A DNA stretch of 64,000 nucleotides from Janthinobacterium sp. (GCA_003133225.1 PKWL01000015.1:1-64000); one strand, 5' to 3'. Positions 9,601 through 17,943 are shown, counted from the first letter of the stretch. The notes: generated by a model from the sequence alone, not told the origin. Numbers and translations are program-made.

Positions 9601-10713
9601 TTCCCCGGTCAGCCCACGCGCCAGCAAAGTCATCGCCTGCTCAGATCGGCCATCGGCGTTGGCATCGATGATCAGCAAGCCGTAGTTGGGCAGCGGCGTT
9701 CCAATCGTCACCGGCTCTCCGAGGCGCAACGGCGCCAAGCTGGCCGACACGGTGGCCTCGGTCGGGCCATAGGAATTGAACATCTGCCGACCGGGCCTGG
9801 CCCAACGCCGCACCAGCGCATCCGGGCACATTTCGCCGCCCAGATTGATCAGCCTCAGAGTTGCCACATCCTGATTAAACAGCGATAACAGGGTGGGCAC
9901 AGCATGCAAAACGCTCACCTTGTTCGCTGCGAGCAGCCGGGGCAAGTTGTCCGGATCGCCCGTCACTTCCTTGGGCGCGATCCACAATGTGGCGCCGACC
10001 AGGTAGGCGATCCAAATTTCTTCAAACGACATGTCGAAGGCAACCGAAAATCCTTGATACACGATGTCGTCGCCGCGTATGCCGAGCACGGAGTTCTCAC
10101 TGCGCAGGAAATGGCAGATGCTGCGTTGGGCAATGAGGATGCCTTTCGGCTTTCCCGTCGAGCCGGAGGTGTAGATCACGTAAGCAGGATGGCGCGGCAA
10201 GACGGCGCCGCGGCGCGAACGTGCAACGGCGCCGCCAGGCAGCGCCAGCAACGCCTCAGCGGTCCAAACGGGGCGCCCGAGCGACTCCAGGCGGGGCGCC
10301 AATTGGGCGCAGCTGACGATGCCTATGGCCTGTGCATCATCGAGGCAAACGGTGAGCCGTTCGAGGGGCGTGTCTTCGTCAACTGGCAGCCAGGCGGCGC
10401 CCGCCTTGGTGATGCCCGCTTGCATCACGAGCAAGTCGATGCCGCGCGGTAGCCACAGCCCGACGATGTGCCCCGGCAAGACGCCGGCATCGATCAGGCT
10501 AGAGGCCACGCGGTCGGCCTGCTGGTTCAGTTCGCGGTAACTGAGCTGGCGCTCTCCGAAAATGAGTGCGACCTGATCCGGACAGCGCCGTGCACTCGCC
10601 TCGAGCAGGTCGGCTAGTACTTCGTCGCGCAGCAGTTCGGGACGACTCGGCCCGTACAAAATGTCGGAATACGGTTGCGCGGCGCGTAGCGCCATAGGCG
10701 ATAGATCATTCAT
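6655..10713 (-). CDS. Pls-type NRPS (A-PCP-membrane terminal domain)
   Basis: This is a 1,352-residue membrane-bound single-module synthetase of the Pls/PosA type, the family that includes epsilon-poly-lysine synthetase. An adenylation domain (about 20-535) shows YTSGSTGKPKG, NSYGPTE, YRTGDLAR and LTSGKIDRK. A carrier domain follows with the phosphopantetheine Ser in LGGHSF (about residue 582). From about 640 to the end there are repeated blocks of paired membrane helices and hexapeptide-type (left-handed beta-helix) segments, the terminal domain that in Pls catalyses repeated peptide bond formation. There is no condensation or thioesterase domain. By eye the specificity code is D-M-E-H-I-L-S-V-S-K, whose acidic Asp and Glu hint at a basic amino acid. 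The ATG at 10713 was chosen because homology-like sequence starts there; an upstream ATG at 10764 is possible. It is the last gene of a presumed biosynthetic cluster. Confidence 0.9.
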   Translation of the reverse strand: MNDLSPMALRAAQPYSDILYGPSRPELLRDEVLADLLEASARRCPDQVALIFGERQLSYRELNQQADRVASSLIDAGVLPGHIVGLWLPRGIDLLVMQAGITKAGAAWLPVDEDTPLERLTVCLDDAQAIGIVSCAQLAPRLESLGRPVWTAEALLALPGGAVARSRRGAVLPRHPAYVIYTSGSTGKPKGILIAQRSICHFLRSENSVLGIRGDDIVYQGFSVAFDMSFEEIWIAYLVGATLWIAPKEVTGDPDNLPRLLAANKVSVLHAVPTLLSLFNQDVATLRLINLGGEMCPDALVRRWARPGRQMFNSYGPTEATVSASLAPLRLGEPVTIGTPLPNYGLLIIDANADGRSEQAMTLLARGLTGELCITGPGLADGYLGRPDLTAEKFLPNPWASGQFDARLYRTGDLARIEANGDVVCLGRSDDQVKIRGFRVELGEIEALLALQPGVGAVAVLLRNEDGMDQLVAYLVANGGAVAGAGLSAGALRQELGGQLPPYMVPARFEILGAMPLLTSGKIDRKALKALPLAALAGAAEHDSDQAETPSEVALFGALSKLFPGQAIRRDADFFTDLGGHSFLAARLASALRADPRFAHVTVRDIYQNRQIGRIAAALAMAPEGGSVPEPDWTPPPTMRRWICGAAQAAAVPGLVTLHMAQMLAPFFTYHFFTGDPGDSTAGAIAASVGVFLLATVMEFVFAIAGKWLIVGRLKPGSYPLWGLTYFRWWLSDRLVESAPTYLLSGSSLYAWWLRALGASVGRDVIIGSITLRAPDLLCIGDGVSIGNAVNLENARVERGRLLIGPITLGKDACVGSYAVLEGNTMIGQRGHMEGQSALGDGGLIPPGRIWGGSPARDTGPFEQNLQRPRPTVASARLALETLFFALGILLVVTLFFMPVFPTFVLIDWLDETNLLPWLQGDDIAMQLVRYFALAFPASIVLIVLTALVSAGIRWSVLPRLKAGSSPVHSNIYCCKWLVSQIQESSLIVLHGIYATIYAPVWYRLLGAKVGRDAEISTALGVVPDMLTLGDETFIADAVMLGDEQIDGGWMTMQATVVSHRSFVGNGAYIPDGTILPENVLIGVHSRAPANAQMVSGDTWLGSPPLNLPAREQVSGYPEWLTFSPSLLRRLGRGLIEAFRIAAPHAVVIAAGYTVVLDVMPVAGAGRWGEVIWDLSLAGLAYGIGNYFFVMAFKWLLIGRYKKRADPMWTPFVWLSEGVTNLYEGIAVPNFMRYLRGTPWLPLAFNLLGCKIGRGVYLDTTDITEFDCVSIGDYSELNALTCPQTHLFEDRVMKIDHVKLGSRIYMGPRSAVLYSAEVGDNAKLGALTLVMKGENIPAASSWVGCPAAPARP

Positions 10714-10777
10714 CTTTTGTGATTTTCTGGCTGGACTGCACCGCCACTGTTGATGCAAAAACATTCATCTGGTGGCA

Positions 10778-10798
10778 GTACAAGGCATCACCTTGTAC
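10778..10798 (-). promoter_or_regulatory. Operator-like dyad before the NRPS gene
   Basis: Perfect 8-bp arms (GTACAAGG and CCTTGTAC) are separated by 5 bases, 65-85 bp before the chosen ATG. The size and symmetry suit a TetR- or MarR-type repressor site. No regulator gene is adjacent. If the upstream ATG at 10764 is used the site lies directly before it. Confidence 0.5.
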
Positions 10799-10859
10799 AA
10801 TTTTGGTGCTGCGCTTGGTTTTTGAGGGCATTATCTGTACATCGTTGTTGTTGACGGCT

Positions 10860-10883
10860 GCGCTCGTTCGTTCAAACAAGCGC
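10860..10883. promoter_or_regulatory. Second, imperfect dyad in the same intergenic region
   Basis: A 24-bp inverted repeat with 9 of 11 matching positions per arm (GCGCTCGTTCG against GCGCTTGTTTG in complement) around a 2-base centre. It lies in the 513-bp stretch 10714-11226, which contains no gene I can support. Confidence 0.35.
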
Positions 10884-11226
10884 TTACTAATTTATTAATT
10901 TATGCGTACCGAGCCGAACTGTCGGAGCGCCTCGAAATTACTGCCCAATTTACTACCCACTCATGAGCGCCCCGTGCATTCCAAGATCACCTCGTCCATC
11001 ACCGTGCATGCGCTCGTCGGCACTGGCCCTGGCACGCCACCCAGATAACGCAGTTGCAAGCACGAAAGAAGCGTCGGAGCGACCGAATTATAGGCCAAAG
11101 CCGGGTGCTATGGAGAGGCGCAAGCCGCTTGGTGGCGGCAAAAACTGGTATGCGCTTCCATATAGGCGTCCCCGTTTATCGGCACCTTTGATCCGGGCGC
11201 CCATTTCGCGCATACACCCGAGCCCT

Positions 11227-12714
11227 TTAAAGGGCCGCAATCATGTGCGTAATCTGATCCAAGGCGGCCAAGGCATCGGCGCACGCGCTCGCCGCGCCTG
11301 CGCCGCGGCACGCGCTCGCGATCATGGGTGCGCTCACGCATAGGCGCAGCGCACTGACGGGAATACCGCCTCGCGTACCGCAAGGCACGGGCTGACCGAG
11401 TTGAAAGCGGCGCACGGCGCTGCCTGCAGCGGGGTTGCGCAACTGCCGATATAGCCTGTCAGTTTGCTCTCGCGACAAGGGCCTGCGCCCTGCCAATCCG
11501 GCCGGCTGGTACAGCAGGAAAGGAAAAATAGTTTGTTCCGTGTCCCAGCACTCTCCTATACCAAGTGCATGGCGATTAAGTGGCGCTACCGGCAATGCTT
11601 CAAAACAAGGCGAGCGCGCCAGGCGCTCTTGCACTGCCTGCCCGAAGCGACGCAAAAACGGCCGAATGTTTTGGTCCGGAATCGCGAAAAAAGAACGAAG
11701 TTCCGTCAAAGCGGCTTCCCAGCGCAACAACAGCCCGAAGTTCGTGGCGGCCAACAAGGACTGGCTCGCCAGCCAGCCTGAAGGCCAATCGGCGGCATTC
11801 GAATAGGCTCGCGCGCCAGCGCTCAACACGATGTCCCGATAATTTGCAGCCGTCGCCGGCGGAATCATCAGGGCGCCGCAGAAAGTCGGACCGGACATGA
11901 ACTTCGAGCCCGTCACAGCCACCATACAGTTTTGCGACAGATAGGCCCGTATCGTTTGCGCCGACAGGCGAAATTGACAGGCGTCAACTAGCACCTCCAG
12001 CTGTTTAGGCCAACGCCGCTTCAACGCCAAAGCCGTCTCGACACTCGGCACGATGAGGCCAGTTTTGCTAACGTCGGTCAATATAAGAAGCACTTGCTGC
12101 CCTGCTTTTACGGCTTCGCCGACGCGGGCCGAACATTCAGCGTCGACACTGGCGCATTCGCGCAGTGCGCCGTCGGATGTTCGCGCATCGAGCGTGCACA
12201 GCTCACCTTGCCACGAGCCGACCAAGGTCCCGATCTGGGCCGTACGGCCATCCGAGGAGCGGCGATTGAAATGCTGGCCTCGTAGCGCTGCCGGCACGCC
12301 ACTCCCCGTTTCCGTTGGCTCGATCATCACCGCCCGCTGCGGCCTGAGCCATTGGACAGCCAACAAAAACAGATCGGTCCCGGAAGCGGCCAACAACGCG
12401 TGCACGCCATCGCCACTCGCTACGCCGCACTGGGCCAGCAAGTCCGAACGCAGGCGCTCGATATGCAGCGTGTACACGGCGGCCAGGGACTGGTGCTGCA
12501 ACTGGTTGAGGCAAGTTTGGCGCAGGGAATCGGAGGCAGCGATCCCCGCTTCGGAAATGAGGGACGCCGTGGACGATCCAAGCGCAACCAAGTCCGGGTC
12601 CGGGCAGGGACAGCAGCCATACACGGACAAGCCGGAAACCGCGTCAAGCGCAATGCGGGAATCGCCGCCGGAGACCAACAAGGCGGCCGTGCTAGGCAGT
12701 GTCTGCGGGCACAA
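11227..12714 (-). CDS. Class V aminotransferase-fold PLP enzyme
   Basis: This is a PLP-dependent enzyme of about 495 residues. The long open frame extends upstream into the preceding gene, so the start is set near its stop; a TTG at 12714 lies 1 base after that stop, but no good ribosome binding site is seen. The fold signature is a DACQFRL segment (Asp that contacts the pyridine nitrogen) followed about 20 residues later by VTGSKFMSGPTFCGAL, with the Lys of SKF as the likely Schiff-base residue. This resembles cysteine-desulfurase/kynureninase-like proteins. The substrate is unknown; it could be a transaminase, lyase or desulfurase. Tight coupling with an ATP-grasp and a decarboxylase gene points to a biosynthetic role. 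Confidence 0.75.
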   Translation of the reverse strand: MCPQTLPSTAALLVSGGDSRIALDAVSGLSVYGCCPCPDPDLVALGSSTASLISEAGIAASDSLRQTCLNQLQHQSLAAVYTLHIERLRSDLLAQCGVASGDGVHALLAASGTDLFLLAVQWLRPQRAVMIEPTETGSGVPAALRGQHFNRRSSDGRTAQIGTLVGSWQGELCTLDARTSDGALRECASVDAECSARVGEAVKAGQQVLLILTDVSKTGLIVPSVETALALKRRWPKQLEVLVDACQFRLSAQTIRAYLSQNCMVAVTGSKFMSGPTFCGALMIPPATAANYRDIVLSAGARAYSNAADWPSGWLASQSLLAATNFGLLLRWEAALTELRSFFAIPDQNIRPFLRRFGQAVQERLARSPCFEALPVAPLNRHALGIGECWDTEQTIFPFLLYQPAGLAGRRPLSREQTDRLYRQLRNPAAGSAVRRFQLGQPVPCGTRGGIPVSALRLCVSAPMIASACRGAGAASACADALAALDQITHMIAAL

Positions 12715-12715
12715 A

Positions 12716-13951
12716 TTAAGCAGCCAGTGCCGGCTGCCGGGCATTTTCCAACATCTGGCGAAATGCGGCAAACACCTTGTGCATCGCGACTTTCTTGTAC
12801 GGGAACATCGCCGCGTCGTCCATGGCGTGCACGACCATCGCGTTATCGACTTCGAAGATGAGCAAATCGCCGGCGCGGGTTTCGGCGCAATCGATTGCCA
12901 GGTAAGGCAAGCCCATTCTTTGATGAATATCTTGCAGGGCCACAGCATGACGAACGGCGAATTCCTCGTCAAAATGAGCCATGCAGGCGGCCTCCTCGGC
13001 GCGCTTCTCGGCGCATTCGCTCATTCCGGCATTGAGATAATGAATCATCCAGTGCGCCGACACCGCATAGTGGCAAACAAAGGGCCGCCCCTCGATTAGG
13101 GCAATCCGGTATTTGCGGAACAAGCCGTCGGCGCTGGAATAATCGACAAAGCGGGATAGATAAAAATCTTCCGCATCGATTCGCGCGAGATAGGCCGTGA
13201 CGTCGGCGGCGTGCTCCATTTTTTCCAGGTTTTGCCCCGCGTGGGAACCGATCGGGCGCACGATCAAGGGAAATTGATCCCCCGGCAGGAGCGTGCCGAC
13301 CGTCATCATGCCATTGCCTAAGGCTTGCAAATCCTTGCGCCCGGTGCGCACCGTGAGCGGCATTTCCACGCCCGCCACAGCGCGCAAGGCGGCGCACACC
13401 CCGTCGCGCGAGAGCACGGCAATGCGCGCGGGCAGGTTGATCACGGGACGCGGCCAGTGGGCAAGCGCACCATCGAGGCGCTGCAGCAAGGGCTGGTTGG
13501 CCTCCGATTCCGCCAGCGCCACCATCATCACGTCGTGATCAGGAACGCTTGCCGGCCACGTCGATGCCAGCGTGAGATAGAGTAGGTCGAGCGAAACGTC
13601 TGAGTCTTCAACTAAAAATTCAACGGGCGTGTTCGACATCAGGTCGCCCGGCCCCATGATGACGAGCAAGCGCAAGCCGGCCCCTGCTTTTTGCGCCGGC
13701 AAGGAGTACAGGGCTTGTATTTCAATGGCTTGCGCCTGCACCGACAAGGCGATGTCGCGGTCGCCAATCAGCTGCAATATGGTTGAGCAGTCCAAATAGG
13801 CATTGGCATCGGTCGGATTTTCCCGGGCCCGCGCCAGCAACGCCACTCCCAACGGTTTCAAGTCCTCGTTGAGAAAAGCGCGCCGCGTCAACGGAGCTAC
13901 TCCGATCAGAGGAGAAAACGGCACAACTGCGGATTTCATAGGGTCGGACAT
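12716..13951 (-). CDS. TPR/ATP-grasp ligase-like protein
   Basis: This 411-residue protein has a helical N-terminal part of TPR type (about 40-95), a middle alpha/beta region (95-190) and a C-terminal ATP-grasp-like domain. Visible features are PLIVRPIGSHAGQNLEKM (a P-loop-like grasp segment), FRKYRIALIEG, a conserved CHYAVSAHWM strand and, near the end, YLAIDCAE and LLIFEVDNAM, where acidic residues and Asn would bind Mg-ATP. ATP-grasp enzymes make amide bonds from acyl phosphates, so it may join an amine and an acid. It overlaps the decarboxylase by 16 bases (ATG at 13951, ggaa upstream); a second ATG at 13939 makes a classic ATGA overlap. Co-translation is very likely. Confidence 0.78.
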   Translation of the reverse strand: MSDPMKSAVVPFSPLIGVAPLTRRAFLNEDLKPLGVALLARARENPTDANAYLDCSTILQLIGDRDIALSVQAQAIEIQALYSLPAQKAGAGLRLLVIMGPGDLMSNTPVEFLVEDSDVSLDLLYLTLASTWPASVPDHDVMMVALAESEANQPLLQRLDGALAHWPRPVINLPARIAVLSRDGVCAALRAVAGVEMPLTVRTGRKDLQALGNGMMTVGTLLPGDQFPLIVRPIGSHAGQNLEKMEHAADVTAYLARIDAEDFYLSRFVDYSSADGLFRKYRIALIEGRPFVCHYAVSAHWMIHYLNAGMSECAEKRAEEAACMAHFDEEFAVRHAVALQDIHQRMGLPYLAIDCAETRAGDLLIFEVDNAMVVHAMDDAAMFPYKKVAMHKVFAAFRQMLENARQPALAA

Positions 13952-15408
13952 TGATTTTCCAGTGATGAGGCTGCACAGCGGGTCGCTCCAATGGCACGGA
14001 CCGCCGACAGCAAGGTGTCTATATCTTGGGCGCCGGTGCGGTGATTGACAATCGCGACGCGAATGGCAAGGCGGCCGTTGACCGTGGTGGTGGACGGGAC
14101 TGCAATGCCGGACTCATGCAAATCGGCGACGATTTCCCGATTGGCATTGTCGGAATCGGCGCAGCGGTAACGAAAGCAGACAATATTGAGCGCCACCGGC
14201 GCCAATAATTCAAGCGCCGGATCCGCCTCCACTTGGGCCGCCAAATAACGGGCCAAACGGCAAGTTTCCGAAATCACTTTTCCGAGTTTTTCGGCGCCAT
14301 ATACTTTGATCGTAAACCACGTCTTCAGGGCCCGAAAGCCGCGCGATAAGTCAGGACCAAAATCGCATGGCCAAGGCGACCCTCCCGCTAAGCCGCGCGC
14401 CTCACGGCGCAGATAGGCAGCCGGCGCGGCAAAAGCGTCCATATGCCTGGCAGCCTCGCGCACCAGCAGGAAGCCGGCGTCGTACGGGACTTGTCCCCAT
14501 TTGTGGAAATCAAAAGCGAGAGAATCGGCGCGTTCAATCCCCACTAGCTGCGGCGCGACGTCCGGCGCCAGCATCCCTAAGGCACCGTACGCGCCGTCCA
14601 CATGAAACCACAAGCCATGGCAATGCGCCAAGTTAGCCAATGCGCTTAGATCATCGACGGCGCCGACATCGACGGTCCCGGCCGTTCCCGCGACAAAGAA
14701 CGGGCGCAGGCCCGCCTGGCGGTCTGCGTCTATGGCCGCTTGCAGGGCCTCGATATCGATCTGGTGCCGTGCGTTGACGGGAATCCGGCGTAGCGCCGAG
14801 GTCCCCAGCCCGGACAGGTCCATGGCTTGGGCGATACAACCATGGGCGGCACTCGACGTATAGGCCACCAACTGGGCCGCGCTCCCGTGCACACCCGTTT
14901 GCCGCACCGCGCTGCCCAAAACAGCGGTCCGCGCCACCAGTAAGCTCATCAGATTGGCCATCGAGGTACCGGTGACGAAGATTCCGCTGGCCGTATCTGG
15001 AAAACGGAACAACTCGCGCATCCAGCGCACCACCTGCCGCTCCACTTCGACGGGCATTTGGTCGCGCCCCCCCAGATTGGCATTGAGTCCGGCCGCCAGC
15101 ATTTCCGCGACCATTCCCACCGGCGTTCCGCCACCGTGGACCCAGCCCATGAAGCACGGATGCACATTGCCTACAGTGTAGGGCAAGACGTCGTGCATGA
15201 AGCGCTCATGCGCAGCGCCAAGGCTGCCGGCTAAGTACGGTAATGACTCCTGGAAGTGCGCGCGCGTCTCCGCCGGGATCGGCTGCCAAACGGGACGTTG
15301 GCGAATGTTTTCGACGTAGCTCAACATATCGTCGAGCATTTGATGACTCTGGGCCCGAAAGTCCGCCCAATCGCTGGGATCCAATGAGCCGCAAACAGGT
15401 TTCTGCAT
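13936..15408 (-). CDS. PLP-dependent amino acid decarboxylase, group II
   Basis: This 490-residue enzyme belongs to the aromatic-L-amino-acid/glutamate/diaminobutyrate decarboxylase family, which removes the alpha-carboxylate to give an amine. Key segments are NVHPCFMGWVHGGG (substrate-loop region), VTGTSMANL, WFHVDGAYG with the Asp that binds PLP, and AFDFHKWGQVPYD with the Schiff-base Lys after His. The ATG at 15408 follows aggtg at a good distance; an ATG at 15414 is too close. It heads a minus-strand unit that continues into the ATP-grasp and class V genes. The substrate cannot be read from the sequence. Lysine, ornithine, diaminobutyrate, aspartate or an aromatic acid are all possible. 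Confidence 0.88.
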   Translation of the reverse strand: MQKPVCGSLDPSDWADFRAQSHQMLDDMLSYVENIRQRPVWQPIPAETRAHFQESLPYLAGSLGAAHERFMHDVLPYTVGNVHPCFMGWVHGGGTPVGMVAEMLAAGLNANLGGRDQMPVEVERQVVRWMRELFRFPDTASGIFVTGTSMANLMSLLVARTAVLGSAVRQTGVHGSAAQLVAYTSSAAHGCIAQAMDLSGLGTSALRRIPVNARHQIDIEALQAAIDADRQAGLRPFFVAGTAGTVDVGAVDDLSALANLAHCHGLWFHVDGAYGALGMLAPDVAPQLVGIERADSLAFDFHKWGQVPYDAGFLLVREAARHMDAFAAPAAYLRREARGLAGGSPWPCDFGPDLSRGFRALKTWFTIKVYGAEKLGKVISETCRLARYLAAQVEADPALELLAPVALNIVCFRYRCADSDNANREIVADLHESGIAVPSTTTVNGRLAIRVAIVNHRTGAQDIDTLLSAVRAIGATRCAASSLENQCPTL

Positions 15409-15441
15409 TATCATGCACCTAGAAAAGATAGGCTGATTATC

Positions 15442-15453
15442 GCATCTAGATGC
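15442..15453. promoter_or_regulatory. Palindrome upstream of the decarboxylase
   Basis: GCATCTAGATGC is a perfect 12-bp palindrome about 34 bp before the start codon. Further upstream (15473-15500) is an A+T-rich stretch with TTTGAAA/TTTCAAA symmetry. Both could be operator or promoter elements for the biosynthetic operon. Confidence 0.35.
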
Positions 15454-15602
15454 TATCTCGCAATAGTTTATGTTTGAAATCCACAATTCAAATTTTCAAA
15501 GCAATAAATGTGTGGGGGTATGTCGACAAACACAATGCTAAACGGGGCCCCGGTGTGGATCCGCCGTGAGGCCGGCAGCATCTCGGCCATGCCACCGCCG
15601 TC

Positions 15603-16700
15603 TTAACAAACGGTATGCATCCAGGCGTGATTGTCGGGGGCCGTGCCATGTTGGATAGCCAATAGAGCGGCGCGCAGTGCCATGCTGACGGGGCCGTTTT
15701 CGCCATTGTGGATGCGCATTTCGAAACCATTGGCTTTGACCTCGCCAACGGGCGTGATGACGGCAGCCGTGCCGCATGCAAAGACTTCGGTCATGCGCCC
15801 GGCGTCGATGTCGTCGCGCCATTGCTGGACCGTGATTTTGCCTTCGCGGGCTTCAAAACCGAGATCCTTAGCCAATTCGAGCAAACTGCGGCGCGTAATG
15901 CCCGGCAGTAGTGTGCCGGTCAGCTCGGGCGTGACGATGACCGTCTTTCCCTCCTCTTGATAGACGAAGAACAAGTTCATGCCACCCATTTCCTCAATGT
16001 ATTCGCGCTGCACGGCATCAAGCCAAACGACTTGGTCGCATCCTTTTTCCTGGGCTTGGGCCTGGGCCACGAGGCTGGCGGCGTAGTTGCCCGCGCACTT
16101 CGCTTCGCCGGTGCCGCCGGGGGCCGCGCGCACGTAGTCTTCGCTGATCCAGACGCTCACGGGATTAACACCCTTGGGGAAATAAGCGCCTGCCGGCGAA
16201 GCGATCAAGACGAACAGGTACTCGGATGCGGGACGCACCCCCAGGAACGGATCGGTGGCGATCATCAAAGGCCGCAAGTAGAGACTTTCACCAATATTTT
16301 GCGGCACCCAGGCGCGATCCAAGGCAATCAGTTCGTCGGCGGCCGTCAGGAACAATTCGACGGGAATTTCGGGCATGGCCAAGCGTTTTGCGCTGCGGTT
16401 AAAACGCGCACCATTGGCCTCCGGCCGAAACGTCTTTACGCTGCCATCCGGTTGGGCGAAGGCTTTGAAGCCCTCAAAAATGGCTTGACCGTAGTGCAAG
16501 GCGGACGCCGCAGGCTCCAAGCTCAAAGGACCGTAAGCCTTGATTTCACCTTGTTGCCAGGCGCCATCCCGATACGCGATCAGTACCATGTGGTCGGTGA
16601 AGACGCGGCCAAAGCTAAGGTTGTTCATTCGCTCGGCGCGCTCGGTGTCGCTCAAGCGAGTCGCGGACGGTGTTACGACGAGGCTAAAGGTTGCAGTCAT
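15603..16700 (-). CDS. ilvE: Branched-chain amino acid aminotransferase
   Basis: This 365-residue class IV PLP enzyme transfers the amino group of Leu, Ile or Val to 2-oxoglutarate (EC 2.6.1.42). It shows the family's HYGQAIFEGFKAF segment, RPEANGARFNRSA, LYLRPLMIATD, the PLP Lys in GGTGEAKCAGNYAASL and EEMGGMNLFF. Length matches the long (class II) bacterial form. The start at 16700 is preceded by cggag; the open frame continues upstream without a site. It may be the ordinary biosynthetic gene. It lies 194 bp before the decarboxylase operon on the same strand, so co-expression with that operon is possible but not shown. Confidence 0.92.
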   Translation of the reverse strand: MTATFSLVVTPSATRLSDTERAERMNNLSFGRVFTDHMVLIAYRDGAWQQGEIKAYGPLSLEPAASALHYGQAIFEGFKAFAQPDGSVKTFRPEANGARFNRSAKRLAMPEIPVELFLTAADELIALDRAWVPQNIGESLYLRPLMIATDPFLGVRPASEYLFVLIASPAGAYFPKGVNPVSVWISEDYVRAAPGGTGEAKCAGNYAASLVAQAQAQEKGCDQVVWLDAVQREYIEEMGGMNLFFVYQEEGKTVIVTPELTGTLLPGITRRSLLELAKDLGFEAREGKITVQQWRDDIDAGRMTEVFACGTAAVITPVGEVKANGFEMRIHNGENGPVSMALRAALLAIQHGTAPDNHAWMHTVC

Positions 16701-16948
16701 GAAAAAGCTCCGAGAAAAAATCAAATGAAAACAGCAACCGACGACTGTGCCCGCCCCACCGGTTTGCCGCGCACGTCGGCCTCGACAAATGTAGCCGTTG
16801 CCGTCAAACCACATGTGCAAAGGCAGATCTTTTCGCCGCTTCCCATGATACCGCGTGTCGGCGATTTTTCAACTTCTTCCACCTGGCGCCGGGCTGCGCA
16901 GCGTCCCGGCAGCCCCAACCTGACGCAATCTACGGAGCCACGCCGCCC

Positions 16949-17800
16949 TTAAATCGCCATCTCCTGCCGATACCGTTGCTGCGCCTCCGCTTCCAGGCGC
17001 GCATCTTCTATCTCGCGCAAAACCGCTGCCACGTCGGCCTTGCGTAAATCGTGCTTAAAGTGACCGGTCAACGCCAGTTCCGGCGTGAGCAAACCGGCCT
17101 GATAGAGGGCCCAGATTTCCTTGCCGTAAAACGTCGCGTTTAGGGCCGGGGCGAACTGGCCAAAATACGTCCGTAAATTGTCCACGTCGCGCTCTAGCAT
17201 TGGCCCTGCGTTGGTATTGCCCGCTGCATCCACCGCCTGCGGCAGGTCGATGATCACGGGGCCATCGGCATCGACCAAAATGTTATATTCGGACAAGTCA
17301 CCGTGGATGATGCCAGCGCATAGCATCAACACTACCTCATGCAGCAGCTGCGCATGATAGCGCAGCGCGGTCGTCTCGTTCATCTCGACATCGTTCAGAC
17401 GCGGGGCCGCATTGCCATTGGCGTCCGTCACCAGATCCATCAGCAGCACGCCCTCAAAACAAATATAGGGCTTTGGCACCTTCACGCCGGCGGCGGCCAG
17501 GCGGTACAAGGCATCGACTTCGGCGTTTTGCCACACTTCCTCCTGCATCTTGCGGCCATAGCGCGTGCCTTTCTCCATCGCGCGCGCCTGGCGGCTGTTT
17601 TTGACCTTGCGCCCTTCCTGATAGACGGCAGCTTGTTTAAAACTGCGCTGGCCGGCTTCTTTATACACTTTGGCGCAACGGATCTCTTCGCCGCAGCGCA
17701 CCACGTATACCGTGGCTTCCTTGCCGCTCATCAACTGGCGAATGACCTCGTCTAGCAGGCCCTCCTGAACCAGCGGCTCAATTCGTTTTGGGGTTTTCAT
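16949..17800 (-). CDS. RIO1-like serine protein kinase
   Basis: This is a 283-residue atypical kinase of the RIO family, known in proteobacteria as the PA4780-like group. It shows the glycine-poor nucleotide loop SGKEATVYVV, a Lys in CAKVYK, the catalytic loop HGDLSEYNILV with Asp and Asn, and the metal-binding IDLPQAVD. The C-terminal 60 residues are helical and charged. The cellular substrate of bacterial RIO proteins is not established. The ATG at 17800 has no strong ribosome binding site, but the family's N-terminus fits. It stands alone between the aminotransferase and the PBP gene. Confidence 0.88.
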   Translation of the reverse strand: MKTPKRIEPLVQEGLLDEVIRQLMSGKEATVYVVRCGEEIRCAKVYKEAGQRSFKQAAVYQEGRKVKNSRQARAMEKGTRYGRKMQEEVWQNAEVDALYRLAAAGVKVPKPYICFEGVLLMDLVTDANGNAAPRLNDVEMNETTALRYHAQLLHEVVLMLCAGIIHGDLSEYNILVDADGPVIIDLPQAVDAAGNTNAGPMLERDVDNLRTYFGQFAPALNATFYGKEIWALYQAGLLTPELALTGHFKHDLRKADVAAVLREIEDARLEAEAQQRYRQEMAI

Positions 17801-17943
17801 AAAATTTGGCGTGTTCAGTTAATCGAAAGATAACACTGCTTAGAAAGTCGCTCCGGATCTTCCAGACCCTCATAGTACCAAGCTGAGCGGAGAACGGGGA
17901 AATGGCCAGCCGGCGCCGGCCCATAAAATCACGGACGCTCAAG

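Noticed and set aside
12053-13099. 348-codon plus-strand frame within the biosynthetic operon
   Set aside because: It lies opposite two well-supported minus-strand genes with recognisable ATP-grasp and PLP motifs, and its own product is Ser/Arg-rich without any domain.
15957-16952. 331-codon plus-strand frame over the aminotransferase
   Set aside because: It is antisense to a full-length branched-chain aminotransferase and shows only the composition expected of a shadow frame.
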